Assembly: GCF_949628215.1 (NCBI RefSeq)
Contig: NC_134283.1
Location: forward strand, 7,501,638-7,565,637
From: Phalacrocorax aristotelis
Taxonomy: Eukaryota > Chordata > Aves > Suliformes > Phalacrocoracidae
Direction of reading: 5' to 3'
DNA length: 64,000 nt
Part shown: positions 23,618-34,962 of the stretch, piece after piece
Numbering within the stretch: position 1 is the stretch's first letter
How the letters are laid out: each line of letters opens with the position of its first letter
Made by a program: the position numbers and the translations under genes
Notes under the pieces: generated by a model
The model's database searches: none
The model's input: the letters and a program-made list of their open reading frames with translations, nothing else
What the model was told of the DNA's origin: nothing

Positions 23618-23711
23618 CTGGCACTTGATGCAGGAGCTTGGCCGGCCTTTGCGCGTTGCCTCTGGTAGAGCGGAGGGCCCTGAATCCCCTGGAGTGTCAG
23701 AAGCAGCACAG
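23618..23711 (-). other. Candidate splice-flanked exon of an unknown transcript
   Basis: A 94-base segment preceded on the minus strand by a pyrimidine-rich tract ending TTTGCAG and followed by CAG then GTAGTA. It is open in one frame that runs on upstream to 23794 (61 codons in all). Its 3' end is in phase 0, the same phase in which the candidate exon at 19993-19807 would begin. The encoded peptide is Ser/Pro/Cys-containing and not recognised. Chance splice-like motifs are common, so this is weak. Confidence 0.2.
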
Positions 23712-25084
23712 CTGCAAATGCAGAGGAGCAGCTGTAGTCTCTGTGCAAGGATTTTCCATTCTTCTACCTCACTTACTTGCTCCAGTGGCTCCATAAAACC
23801 AGTATAAACAAATACTGCATCCTCAAGAAAGATAACTTGGTTTGGAAATGCATATGATGTATTTTAATATGGAGAATTGAGTAAGGATTAAAAAAATCCT
23901 CTTTTTTTTCCCCCACCAAAAAAGTTATGAGATCGAAATAAATATTACCCCTTGAATTTTTAATACTGCAGCTATGACTAGGTTCAATTAGAGGACCGAT
24001 CAACTTGATGCTGTCTGTATCAAAGCCAGTGGTAAAATTCTGTGAGACTCCAGTTTAAGCTGAATTTACCATGTTAATGGGAATCAGGTAGGAAGCTTGC
24101 AACAATTATTCTTTTATTATCCTGTTTTGTTGGATGACTAGCAAACAGAACACTGTGTAATAACTTTATACATTGCTGACATGTTGAACAAAATGCAGAT
24201 CAGAAATCTCATATGAATCATATTATGTACGCTTTATTAAGTTAACCGACAATGCCAGGGAATGCGCTGCAAGACAGACGATATTGAAGTGAGACTAACA
24301 ATTAATGTGTGAACTGTGAGAACTGGTTAGAGCAAGTGTCACGCAGCGTAGCCAATGGCATCTAACACGTTTAGGTGATCGGTTGCAGACTGATCATTCA
24401 GGTGAGGCCTTAAAGACAATTCCTTCTGTAAATCTCCTGTCGCATGCCTATGCCGAGTCTCTGAGTACTGCTTCTCTCCACACGCTGCATAAACACACCA
24501 CTGATGTACCGGTCCAACATCACTTGGCAATCAGACTTTATTATGGCACTCATTTTTACAGCCCAGTATGCAACACCATTTCCCATCTGAACCTTAGATG
24601 GAACAAGCCGGTTCCCCCATGGGGTGAGGATGAGCCAGAATGACAGGATCTGCAGTCTCGTCTGAATCTAGGCACTGCTTGTTGGAAAAGGTTGGGTTTG
24701 GGGATCGGGTTGCTCCTTTCCCTGTGATGCCTTGCCAGAGGCACTTACTCAGATATACGTGGAGAGGATGATCAAGAAAATAGTAGAAAATGCTTATAAT
24801 GGCCACATTCGGTGTTGGTTCAGGTTCTGAGCTATTGTATTTGATGAGAAAGCACGGAAAATTTATACTGTTGTCTCAGCTGTGTATATTTCTGTGGGGC
24901 TTTGCTGACAGGGTCTCAGCTGGGTATTCAGCATCTCCTTCACTTTGGAGCAGGTATGATCTGAGGCACAGCTTTCAGCCATGGGGGCAAAACTTCCAGC
25001 TCAGCTGCTAAGTTTGATCAGGATTCCTTCAGTAAGTGGAGAATTAAATGCCAGAGACCCATAAGTCCTTAAACCAAAGGGCAA

Positions 25085-25195
25085 TAGTATTGCATTGGAC
25101 AAGTCACTTAACTTCATTTTTCCTGTCTACAGCAGAAATGGTCCAGGAACTCAAAGGGATGCTTTCATAGGACCAGTGAGATACTTGGTGAGTCA
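25085..25195 (+). repeat. MIR-like SINE remnant
   Basis: The segment has the order of the MIR core: a GGACAAGTCACTTAACTTC block, then a pyrimidine-rich CCTGTCTACAG block, an AAATGG block and, after a gap, GATGCTTTC and a GTGAGATA block. The core motif GGCAAGTCACTTAAC of the MIR/CORE-SINE family is well known. Divergence is high, as expected for a copy this old. Confidence 0.5.
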
Positions 25196-25759
25196 CAGGA
25201 GACTTGCTTTGATTTTTTCTTTTTTTAACAGTGAGAAAATATTCCTAAGATAAAATGCAGACACTAGAAGGAAAAAACAGCAGCAGAGAAACAGAAACAT
25301 AATCTGCCAAAGCAAACTGACTTAGAAAAGAAAAACACTTCAGTTGTCAACATCTCTCTTCTGAGTTAGCAACAAAAGAAATGTTTTCTCCTGGAAGCCT
25401 CTGGAAAACATCACTGATCTGACACATCCTCCAGGCCACACGATGCCTGTATCACCAGAAGACACCCCTGTCACCATTTAGCTAACTTCACCCACCACCC
25501 TTTACAAATATCGTCTGGTTATTAGCTTATCACCTGGCCAGCCCACGGGCCAGCCATTTCAGGGAAAGCACAGAAATCCTTATTATAAATAATGCACCTA
25601 GCGTATCTGCCATCTCATTCCGTTCTTCTAGGGCAGCTAAGATGCTGCATCATTTACTGCTGCACTATATAGTGAAACACATCTCTCCATGTGGGAAATG
25701 TACTTACAAAGATTACCCAGGAGAAGAGCACAAAATGATTTGTACTGGAACCTGCAGCT

Positions 25760-27670
25760 TATCAAGAAAATGATGTTTGGCAGCTAATGTCTGGCAGAAC
25801 GTAGCACATTTCCAGTTCTGGCGGTTGCAGAGGCAGAGCTGCTTCCAGCAGGGCTGCAGGTAGCAGGAGGCTGATTGATGGCAGCTGGGCCTCAGAAGTG
25901 GGACCAGCAGAGCCCCCGTGCCTGGTGGGCACAGCAGCTCGCGGGAGCTGTGGGCATGGGTGCTGCAAGTATGTCACAGCTGTAGCTCTGAGAGCAAACC
26001 TGCCCCCAGAGAAGCGCTCCCTCCTATTCCCCAGCCCCTCAGCCCTCACATAGATTTTCCTCTGCTATTTTTCCCAGTTCTTTTGGGCTAATTGTAGCAT
26101 CTCAGCATGGTCACTAAGCAAGGGAAAAAAAAAGAGCTCTTCCAGAGAGATCAAAGCCCTCCTAATCTCAGCAGGAAAACAAGCAGGCCCCCATCCCTGC
26201 AGCCCGCCCTCGGTCACAGACCCCATCGACCCAAACCACAGCCCTCTTCCCCTTTTTACAGCTGGCAGCTGCTGCTCCCAAACTAGCGCGTGCCAATGGC
26301 ATCTCTTAGCCCACCCATTTAATCCCTGGCTGACCAGTTTGCAGCGTTGTCTAGTGGTGTCTGTACCAAGCATTAAACATCATGAGGGTTCAGAAGCTGC
26401 CAGATTAAAGAGCCTTCATTTGTCTTTTTAGGTTACGTTTTAGTTCAGTCAGTTTTAAAGCCTTCACCAACTGTGAAGCATGTTCCTTTCTAAATGAAAG
26501 CTGATCTTAGATGATGGCAGGTATTTGAGTTTTTAAGAGACATGACAATCACTATGAAGGCTGGCAATGCTTGTTCCTGGCTTTTTTTCTCATCTTGCCC
26601 CAAACCACCTGTGGAAGAGAAGAAAGGCTCCCATATGTGAAGGGTTAATCTACCTGTGTTAAATCCTCTAGGAGTTTGTATGTCACTCTCTGTGGGGGAT
26701 GAAAGTGACTATGACCCAGTAGTCTTCAGGAGGTAAAAATTATTTTTCTTGAAGGGCTACCAGAGAACAACGATGATTATTGAGTATTGCAGGGACTCTA
26801 GAAAGCCCACAGAGGAAGGCTGGGACCCCCCCATCAAGCCTGGTGAGAGGTGGGGGGCTGTTAGAGTAGCTCTAGGGAGGATACTGACTTCAGCAGCAGT
26901 GCCAGCGTCAGGCACCCCTTTAGACAGTAAAAGGCTGCTCCTTTTGAACCTTCCCCTTTTCGGCTTTGCACAGCCCTGGCAGGCTGGGGTGCAGCTGCCC
27001 TGTTTACCTTTCAGCTCTGTGTCGATGGGCTGTTGTACAGCCTGGTGAACATGTGTGGCTTCCTACAGAGAGACAGGAGCTAAACTGAACTCTGAGCACT
27101 GAGCACTCTCCCCAAAGTGCGTCAGGTTTCCAGTGATGTGGTCAAAAAGGAGCAAGACCAGAAAGCCTTAGAGGCTGCCACACAGGAGTGCAACAGTCTG
27201 GGCAGCGACTGAACCCCATGCCTGTAACAAACCACCCTGCAGCCTCCCTTTCAAGCATACAAATGAATCAACAGGTAACATGCGACAGCTTGTATTCACT
27301 TGTTACTCTTGGGCAGAGATATATATGATTCATTCCTCTTCATACGTTCCTCCTCCAACTCCACCACCTTCCAGTTCCAGCGCAGCATTCTGGTGGCGAG
27401 GTGCCCAACACCGCGTTGTTACAAATGGCAAAGATTGAGGCGATGTTCAGAAATACACGACACGCTGCAGAGCTAGTTGACAGAGAGCGCTCAGGTAAAC
27501 ATGAAACGAATGGTTTGCTTGAGATCAACCGAGTGCAATCAATCAGCACGACAGCGCAGACGGAGGAGATAAAGCTACAGGTGCCTTTATGCTCTAACCT
27601 GTTCTCTCAAAGGACAGCGCTAGGGTGTTTGCCTAGACGTTACAAATTACTTGGAAAAAAAGGTGCCTTG
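25760..27670. other. Intergenic DNA before the LTR
   Basis: Unassigned, moderately GC-rich around 25.76-26.37 kb, with chance open frames on the minus strand and no recognisable domain. Confidence 0.5.
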
Positions 27671-27671
27671 A

Positions 27672-27676
27672 TGCAG
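27672..27676. repeat. Target-site duplication, left copy
   Basis: TGCAG directly before the LTR; identical to 28445-28449. Confidence 0.8.
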
Positions 27677-28444
27677 TGTCCTGGTTTTGGCTGGGATAGA
27701 GTTAATTTTCTTCACTGTAGTTGGTCTAGTGCTGTGTTTTGGGTTTAGTATGAGAATAATGTTGAAAACACAGCGATGTTTTAGTTGTTGCTAAGCAGTG
27801 CTTACACTAATCAAGGACTTTTCCAGCTTCCCGTGCTCTGCCAACTGAGGAGGCTGCAGATACGCAAGAAGCTGGGAGGAGGCACAGCCAGGACAGCTGA
27901 CCCAAACGGGCTGAAGGGATACGCCACACCATATGACATCTTGCTCAGTGTATATATATACATGTATAATCTAGGGGAAAGCTGACTGGGGGCTGCTGCT
28001 CGACCTGGGCATCAGGTTGTGAGCAATGGCATTATACATCACATTTTGTGTACTCTTTTATCATTAGTTTCCCTTCATTTTCTGTCCTATTTAACCACCT
28101 TTACCTAAAAAAAAAAAAAAAAAAAGAAAAAAAGGCTGGGGCAAGAAGAAAGAAAGGGGGACGTTTGGAGTGATGGCGTTTGTCTTCCCAAGTCACCGTT
28201 AGGCGTGATGGAGCCCTGCTGCCCTGGGGATGGCTGAGCACCCCCTGCCCGTGGGGAGGAGGGAATGGATTCCTTGCTTTGCTTTGCTTGTGTGCGCGGC
28301 TTTTGCTTTACCTGTTAAACTGTCTTTATCTCAACCCTGAGTTTTCTCACTTCTACCCTTCTGATTCCTTCCCCCGTCCCAGCAGGGGGCAGCGAGCGAG
28401 CAGCTGTGTGGGGCTTTGCTGCCGGCTGGGGTTACACCACAGCA
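27677..28444 (+). mobile_element. Solo LTR of an avian ERVL-type retrovirus (TguLTR5-like)
   Basis: The element begins TGTCCTGGTTTTGGCTGG and ends GGGGTTACACCACAGCA, so it has the TG...CA ends of an LTR. It is bounded by the 5-bp target-site duplication TGCAG at 27672-27676 and 28445-28449. Inside are a TATA-like region (about 27949-27965), an A-run, and the family's TAAACTGTCTTTATCTCAAC block with a C/T-rich 3' part. I recognise the family as the common avian ERVL LTR known from zebra finch. Five-bp duplications fit ERVL. No internal gag, pol or env is adjacent, so this is a solo LTR left by recombination. It lies in the intergenic DNA between VAT1L and CLEC3A. Confidence 0.88.
28107..28133 (+). 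repeat. A-rich run inside the LTR
   Basis: Nineteen A, one G and seven A. It lies within the LTR, so it is not a retroposon tail that ends an insertion. It probably expanded from an A-rich part of the element. Confidence 0.7.
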
Positions 28445-28449
28445 TGCAG
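28445..28449. repeat. Target-site duplication, right copy
   Basis: TGCAG directly after the LTR; identical to 27672-27676. The match extends to six bases if the terminal A of the LTR is counted. Confidence 0.8.
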
Positions 28450-29760
28450 ATAGCAATTACTGCGTGTTGGTTGGTTTGGCTCTTTCTGCAGTGAAACAAA
28501 ACACTAGCTCACACCAAGGGATTTAGGTCCTGCCAGGGGAAGAAACTCCTGCACGGCTGTCTAGGAGCTGGAGTTGTGCAGTGTGCTGGCAATCATGGCC
28601 ATACCAGAAGAACCTTTCCTAACAAAAACCAACCAGGATTAATCACTAAGCTCACAGAAAGTGAGAGGGGAAGCTAAAAAGGAAGAAGGGGTGAGACCCG
28701 GGGATACTCAGTATACTAGGATGTTTTTTGCACATGATCTGGCCAGATGCCGGGCAAAGGCAGCCCGCTGCATCCCTGCTTGCCTGGTAGCAGCCTCTGT
28801 GTGTTAGACTGTATGACAGGCAAGTATAGATGGCCCAGTGGGAAAGCTGGTGAAAGGCAGAGCTTTATTAGTAATCGCAGAGAGTTTGCAAAAGGCTATG
28901 GCTGTTTGCTTTCAGCCTTATCCTGACCCGGTGATTAGGGATGTACTGATAATTATTCGCTTATTAAGACTTGAAAACAGGGCAGAAATTTCCTCTGCTC
29001 CTCTTCACAGTCGGCAAGTGTTCATATGAGCCTTTAGATTATAGAGCAGATGCAGTTAACTGCTGATTCAGAACATGTCCTGCATGACTAGAATGAATGA
29101 AAGCTAACATTTCATCTTGTTTAGATATTAAACTGAGGTTTATTGAACTATTCCGTCTTTTCATGCAGGGAGACCTTTAAAGCCACGTACTCAAGTAGAC
29201 TTGAAATGACCCGTAAGGTTTGGTAACCGTAATCCATTCTTTGAAAGGAAAGGTGTAAGCCTCCTTGCAGCCTTAAGACCAAGACCCAGGGAGAGTGGGG
29301 TTTTAGATTCTATCATGTCCTCCTGCTTTCTATTAGCTAATTTGGTGGTGGCTGTTTTGGATCCTATTTTAAGATTATTCCCTTAGAGTATCTTCACTTT
29401 TGAAAGGAACCGTCTCTCTGAGGATAACTTGTGCGTCAACTCATCTCCCAGTGCAATCCGAGTGCTAAAATTCTGGAAACTAGTTTCTATCTGTATCAAA
29501 ATACATTTCCCTGAACACATCATGAATGGTGCTTATATCATGTTTTGAATTTCTTAGACTATAACATTCAACATTTTATATCTAAATTGTTAATGCTCTG
29601 TAAAGCAGCACACTCAGCCATTTTAATAGCCTCGAGGTACTCTGTAATAATAAAAAAATTCTTTGTATATCCCTCAGTGACCAAGGAAAATAAGACCTCA
29701 GATTTTTCTCTTAACCAATTCCAAGTCAGTTCCCTAATGACCATAATATTAGAATAAAAC
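28450..29760. other. Intergenic DNA between the LTR and the VAT1L 3' end
   Basis: No exon, RNA gene or repeat was recognised here. Confidence 0.55.
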
Positions 29761-29769
29761 ATGTAAGCC

Positions 29770-32742
29770 AGGATAATGCTATGCTCAATATTTTATTTAT
29801 ATTTTTATGTAAACATAATTTGCTTTGTAGGCACAATATAACAAAAGCTCTAAAGCAACAAATACAATTAAACAGTGTTTCAGTTCATTTCAATCAGGCT
29901 TAAGTTAAATGAGAAGCTTTCACAGTTCCTTTAAGGCAAATTGAGAAATAATTTGTTTCACTTGAAGAAACCATCCAATTGTCTTAGAGTTGTTCAAACA
30001 ACACTGTCAGTAGTAAGCACAAACCTTCATTTTTACTGCAGTAAGACTTGGTCAGTAACAAGCCTCAGCATGGTCATTTTGGATAGCGTGCCCTCCACCA
30101 CGGCAGGCGCCATACTACTGTTTGCGGTATTCTAAACGTTCTTAGGGCTTGTGGGCCAAATTCTGCCAGCACAGATCCTGCTCCCAGAACAGATACCTGA
30201 AAAATTTCCATTCATTTCAGTAGTAACCTTCATATATGCCATATTAATACCAGTAAAACACAGAGTTGAGTTTAGCTTGCTGATGGTAATACTCATCTGT
30301 GTTGCACTTGGGTAGACCCAGAAGTATTCCTTTGTACTCACTGCAATTACCCGATATTCTGCTGATCAGAAAATGGCCCTAAAATTCGTATGAATTAGCA
30401 TGAAGAGTATTTTTGCCTTGCTAACAAAACCAGAAAGAACTAGCCAAAATTATTTCATTTGATTGTTGTCCCCATGGTGTCTGTGGCCACAACCAAGATC
30501 ACCCATCGTTATTTGTCTCAAAGGGTAATTTAACTGTAGAGCCAACCATACTGCGGTTTATAACAGAAGAACGGATTTGCTATTCTGCTTGCCCTACTAA
30601 TTTAAGGCCTTGAGAATGCCACTTTACTGCCAGCTCGAAGGTCACCAGCAATATTGCTCACTTTGGCGTCAAATCAAAATTCCTAGTTATGTTAAGGTTT
30701 GTTGCAGGACAACATCATTACACTAACTGCAAAACAAAATCGGGCATGTTTCCTACGGTTGTCAGCTTATGAGTCGTGAAAACTTAACGGCCTTTCTTAA
30801 AAGCCCAATTGGCAAGCCCAGAACGCGGACAACTCTCACCGAATATATTGTTTTTCTGTGGATAAAGTCACTGTTTGGGCCTGATATGGCACTGGAAGTG
30901 TAGGCAAGTCCAGCTGGCAAAGAAAATCAACTACAGTGAAGTTCTGCATCTAGAGAAAACTGAAGTTCTGGTTCGATTAATATTTCAAAAGCTTTTTTGG
31001 CATTTTTCTCCACAGTTATTTCTTCTCATTATTTCTGAATTTGTTTAACCCAAGGGAAACTCGTTCAGAATGAACATTCTGCACAATTATCTGGTATTAG
31101 AACAGCAACTTCATAAGTACAGTGTAAAGAGATGGACATTAATACTCAGGCAGCAAGATGAAACAAAGAGAAAAAACAAGAGAGAATCTTCTAAAACCAC
31201 ACATAAAAGTCATCCAGACCCACAAGTCCTTTCACTCTGAGAAAAGCCCGAGAAGTCCTCCCTTGCCGCTTGTCTATGTAAGTTTTTAACTTCTATCACT
31301 ATGGGATGCTTGTAGATTTAGGTGAACAGCTAGCCATGCCTGGGGAAATACTTTGTTCTGAAAAAAATACACTAATTCAAAGATACCTGGCATTATACAA
31401 GGTCTCGGACATTCCTTTAGCATTCCTACTGTAGGTGATTGCAGTTGTTTTAAAACAATTGTTTTAACAAGACAGTTGAAGACCTGAGTAGCTGCTGCTT
31501 GGACAGGTGAAAGACATGGACAAAATATTTATTTTTGTCATGTTTAGATATAGTTTCCACTAGTGGGAGGTAGATAAGACTAGCTGGTCTTTGAATACTT
31601 GATCCTCCAAATAATTACAAACATAACTGTACACATGGAGCAGAGCTTTTGACAGAACTTCTCACCTAGATAAAGTTATCCCTGTGCACAATTTCTGATG
31701 GGGTTAAGGCCTAAAACTCATTTTTAACAGGGTTAACTTCTGTAGGAGTTCAGCTCCAGCGTGATAGTTGATCAACATGGTAGCAATTTCCGAGCAGTAA
31801 CTCCAGTAACAAATTTCTTTCCACATACTGATGAGTGATCCTTACCAATACAATTTTAAAAAGAAATTTAAAATTGGTTTGGATTTTGGACACAGATGGG
31901 TCAATGTGTCCTCAGCAGACGTTGATCTGTCAATAACAACGCTAATTGCTACAGGCAGTTAAAGTTCCAGGTCTAAAAAGAGAGGCTCACTGACCTTTTT
32001 CTTCACCTGTAACGTACGGGGTGATAGTCAGACCAACAGGAAAGCATGACAATTGGCACTTTGAATGAAGTGTTTAATTACTGGTGCTGATGACTAATGT
32101 GATTACACAATACTAATCAAAGTCTCTCAATTAATGACTTCTGGAACAATTTCAGATTCCACCATTCTAAATGAGGTATTTTTGAAAATGAAGATAGGAT
32201 TGCTTATAAAATGATAAAGCATGACTGAGGAAAACGGAAACTAATCTTTTTTGCAACTTTTATCTGTGGTTTATAAAAGGAAAACTATTTTAACACCGAA
32301 AATCCACAAAATTAAACTCCTCCCCCCAGTTACTAGAATCTTCCAGAAAGCAAATGGGGAATTTATTTTTGTTACTGTTTCCAACTTGCAAAAAAAGACC
32401 AAACCCCCCCAGTAACTTTATGCAAGATGTTGGAATTCGCATGAGAAAGATGCCCATCTAAAATTACACAGTAAGTTAATAAGACCTTTAAACCGGAACA
32501 GAAAAATCCATGGGACTCCTACGGGGAAATTGGGTATTACACAGGAATGTCATAATACTGCACTGGATGACAATGGCACTTGAGTTCAAAACAACAATGA
32601 TCAACAGCTCATAGCTCAGCTGACTGCAGACAAATACAACACACACTGTACTACAGCATTTGTTCACTGATGCACAGAATAGATTTCCCAGTCTTGTTCC
32701 CTTCTACTTCATCAATCTTTCTGCTTCTGCCACCTCTGGCTG
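29770..32742 (-). other. VAT1L: Probable VAT1L 3' untranslated region
   Basis: This region follows the VAT1L stop codon without any recognisable coding exon and is AT-rich with several poly(A) signals. The distal end is set by the AATAAA at 29792-29797. A 15-bp block at 30153-30167, identical to 2356-2370, suggests an old repeat fragment inside it. The extent is inferred. Confidence 0.5.
29792..29797 (-). terminator. VAT1L: Candidate distal poly(A) signal AATAAA of VAT1L
   Basis: AATAAA on the minus strand in an AT-rich patch, with T-rich sequence 30-60 bases further on. It would give a 3'UTR of about 2.95 kb. As I recall, the human VAT1L transcript also has a multi-kilobase 3'UTR. Other AATAAA copies on this strand lie near 31.53 and 32.36 kb and could be used for shorter forms. 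Confidence 0.45.
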
Positions 32743-32841
32743 TTACTGGATGAATGGCATGCGCTCTTTATTCTCATTGTCCCCTTCATGGTCTTCTTCC
32801 TCTTCTCCAGCCTCACTTGTCTCTGTGCTGTCGTTGGCCAT
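32743..32841 (-). CDS. VAT1L: VAT1L last coding exon: acidic tail and stop
   Basis: 99 bases, 32 codons plus TAA. It starts right after TACAG with an ATG that is an internal Met codon, not a translation start. The acidic run EAGEEEEDHEGD (residues 10-21 of the exon) is typical of VAT1L. Confidence 0.93.
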   Translation of the reverse strand: MANDSTETSEAGEEEEDHEGDNENKERMPFIQ

Positions 32842-34962
32842 CTGTAGGATGAAAGATGAAGGACATCAGAGCACCTTTCATGTTGTTTTATTCATTCTTA
32901 TTTCAGTCAGATTCATTGGATAAAGTGACTTTTAAAAATGAAAGACAACATGGTTGCAACACGAAGAGAAACATTCTGTCCGTGCAGAACTTTTGCTGGC
33001 ACTACCCTGCTTCCAGCTGAAGTCGCAAGCTGTTCCCTCACGGCCTACAGCCGGATGATGCTACAGAAAGCTGCTTTGTAGGACAGCTGCACAAGCTGCC
33101 TCTGATCTCTGCACTTGTAGCAAACTGACACTAAGGCTCTCAGGAAATAGGACCGCGTACGAAGGTTACAGAATGCGTGAGACCTCTGGTTTACAACAAC
33201 TGCTGTATCTGCTCTTCCCAAAACAGGTAACACTGTTCTTCAACACCAGCCAAGGGGTGGGATCTGGCCCCACATGAGGCGTAGTGTCATGAACACTCAC
33301 AGAGCAGTTCTTTTATATAAAAAACAATGAAACTTCATGGAGCAGTGGATATGTGGATGCTGGCAGAATATACCCATGAGAGTGCAAATCTTGGATCATA
33401 CAGGAGTGGGGAGAAACTGCAATTCCATGTTTTATTGAAGATGCCTGTACAGGTGGTGGGCAGTTGCAGAAACTTATAGTTAAGGAGCACATAATTTTTT
33501 TTCATGTGGTAGTATTTATTACAAGCTGTGTAAAGGTGCAAGACCCTCCAGTACACCCTGGTGAGACCCTTGTCAGTTTGACACGTCTCTGGAGACACAA
33601 GAGTCTGGTTAACTGGTCAGGGAGTAGTGTTTAACAGCATATTTTAGCGTGACTAAATTTTCTTATACACCAACATTACCTCTCTTAAGACAGAAGAAAA
33701 TTCTTGTATTAGCCTATAACTATTTCAAAACCAACTAAGGAAGGGACCCATTTACTTTTACAGAGGAATGCAGTGACATTATACCTTCCCCGCTGTATTA
33801 TTAGCCTCTGCTGGAAATAAAAAGCTCAACACAAAGCAATGCTCTGAAGCTACCCATCTTTTTAAATTAACACCTGTTCATGAAGGTGTATCAGATTTGT
33901 TCTCACCTTCTAACCAATGGCTAGTGTGAATATACAATATCAAGAGAAGAGACAGAATAAATGTATTAATGTTGTGTTAAGGATTCCTGTTTACAGTTTT
34001 AAAATGCAATTCAGCTACAAAATAATGCCCAGTTTCCATGTGTGAGGTCCCAAAAGCCTTCCTTTTTCCCGCAGCAGTTTTGTATGAGATTTGTATGAGA
34101 TTTAGAGTAGGAGCCAGTAAGAGCTTAAGTTAATTCCAAGTTCTTTTCTGTTCTTTCAAAACAGGACATATGTCAGGTCTGAAAGCAAACTTCATAGATC
34201 AGTATCAATTTGAAGTCAATTTTTAATTATCTTCTTTACTGCTCTGTCCTACATCATCAGTGAACGTTTAGGCAGGAGCCTGACTTTCATTTACCGCTGC
34301 TATCTGTCATGTTTCAGTATCACGTCGAGTGCTCCAAACCCAGTGGACCAGAGCTCCATCATAACCATCTTCCTTCAGAACATTTCTGGAAGGAAGTATT
34401 TCGATATTATACTTCATGTAATATAACAGGAGTAAAAGGAAGTCGTAGCAAAGGTATGCTCCGGCTTCTCTATGGGAATCGGAAAGCACTCCCGTGTTTG
34501 TACACTGAAGTAATAGCGACTGGGTCTTTTTCTGTTCAATCCACTTCTTACTAATACAGGAATTTTGTATTACATGGAAAGACTATATGTTTTCCATCAC
34601 AGGACAGAGATAAATGTGGCAGTTTTACCCTGATCTAAGAGTTGCAGACACATTTTTGGAGAGGCAGATAGCCATTCGGTATAGAAAACTAACTGCTGGG
34701 GATTACAGTTGCATTTCACTTTGGGTTAAAAACATAAGTTATGATTGTTGGTTCTATTCAGGTGCTATGGATCTACAAGAAAACAGTACAAAAAATCATA
34801 AGGGACATTTCTTCAAAGGTCACTACCATGCTTTACCTTGTGTGACTGTACACCGTGTATGTAGTGCTTTGCACTCACCAGGGGAGTGGGTGCTTTCTCC
34901 ACATCCAGAATTAGTTTCCCTATATTTCCTCGGTCATGGATTCTCTGCATGGCCTCCTTCAC
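32743..34962 (-). CDS. VAT1L: VAT1L, vesicle amine transport protein 1-like, last two coding exons (partial)
   Basis: Join of 34962-34879 and 32841-32743, the final 60 residues. VAT1L belongs to the medium-chain dehydrogenase/reductase superfamily, quinone-oxidoreductase-like group, as a neuronal paralogue of VAT1. The first exon gives the end of the reductase fold (VKEAMQRIHDRGNIGKLILD). The second gives an acidic, Glu/Asp-rich tail ending in ERMPFIQ. Both match remembered mammalian VAT1L with only a few substitutions, and VAT1 lacks this tail. Splice sites are consensus and the frame is intact. The rest of the gene lies to the right of the window; no earlier exon was recognised in 35-64 kb. 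Confidence 0.93.
32842..34878 (-). other. VAT1L: VAT1L last intron
   Basis: A 2,037-base GT-AG intron in phase 0. No nested feature was recognised. Confidence 0.85.
34879..34962 (-). CDS. VAT1L: VAT1L penultimate coding exon
   Basis: 84 bases, exactly 28 codons, phase 0 at both ends. The acceptor is TCTTTCTTTCAG; the donor is CTG then GTGAGTGC. It encodes the C-terminal helix and strand of the reductase-like domain. Confidence 0.93.

Noticed and set aside
24339-24530. Minus-strand open frame with a plausible-looking C-terminus
   Set aside because: I could not find good splice sites or a recognisable family, and neighbouring frames are equally open.
26065-26373. Minus-strand frame with a strong acceptor-like tract near 26.12 kb
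   Set aside because: The frame after the acceptor stops within about 15 codons and has no partner exon.
27677-28500. Internal retroviral genes next to the LTR
   Set aside because: Unique flanking DNA with matching target duplications directly borders both ends, so only a solo LTR is present.
32743-34962. VAT1 rather than VAT1L
   Set aside because: The acidic C-terminal tail ending RMPFIQ is specific to VAT1L, and the CLEC3A neighbour fits the VAT1L locus.
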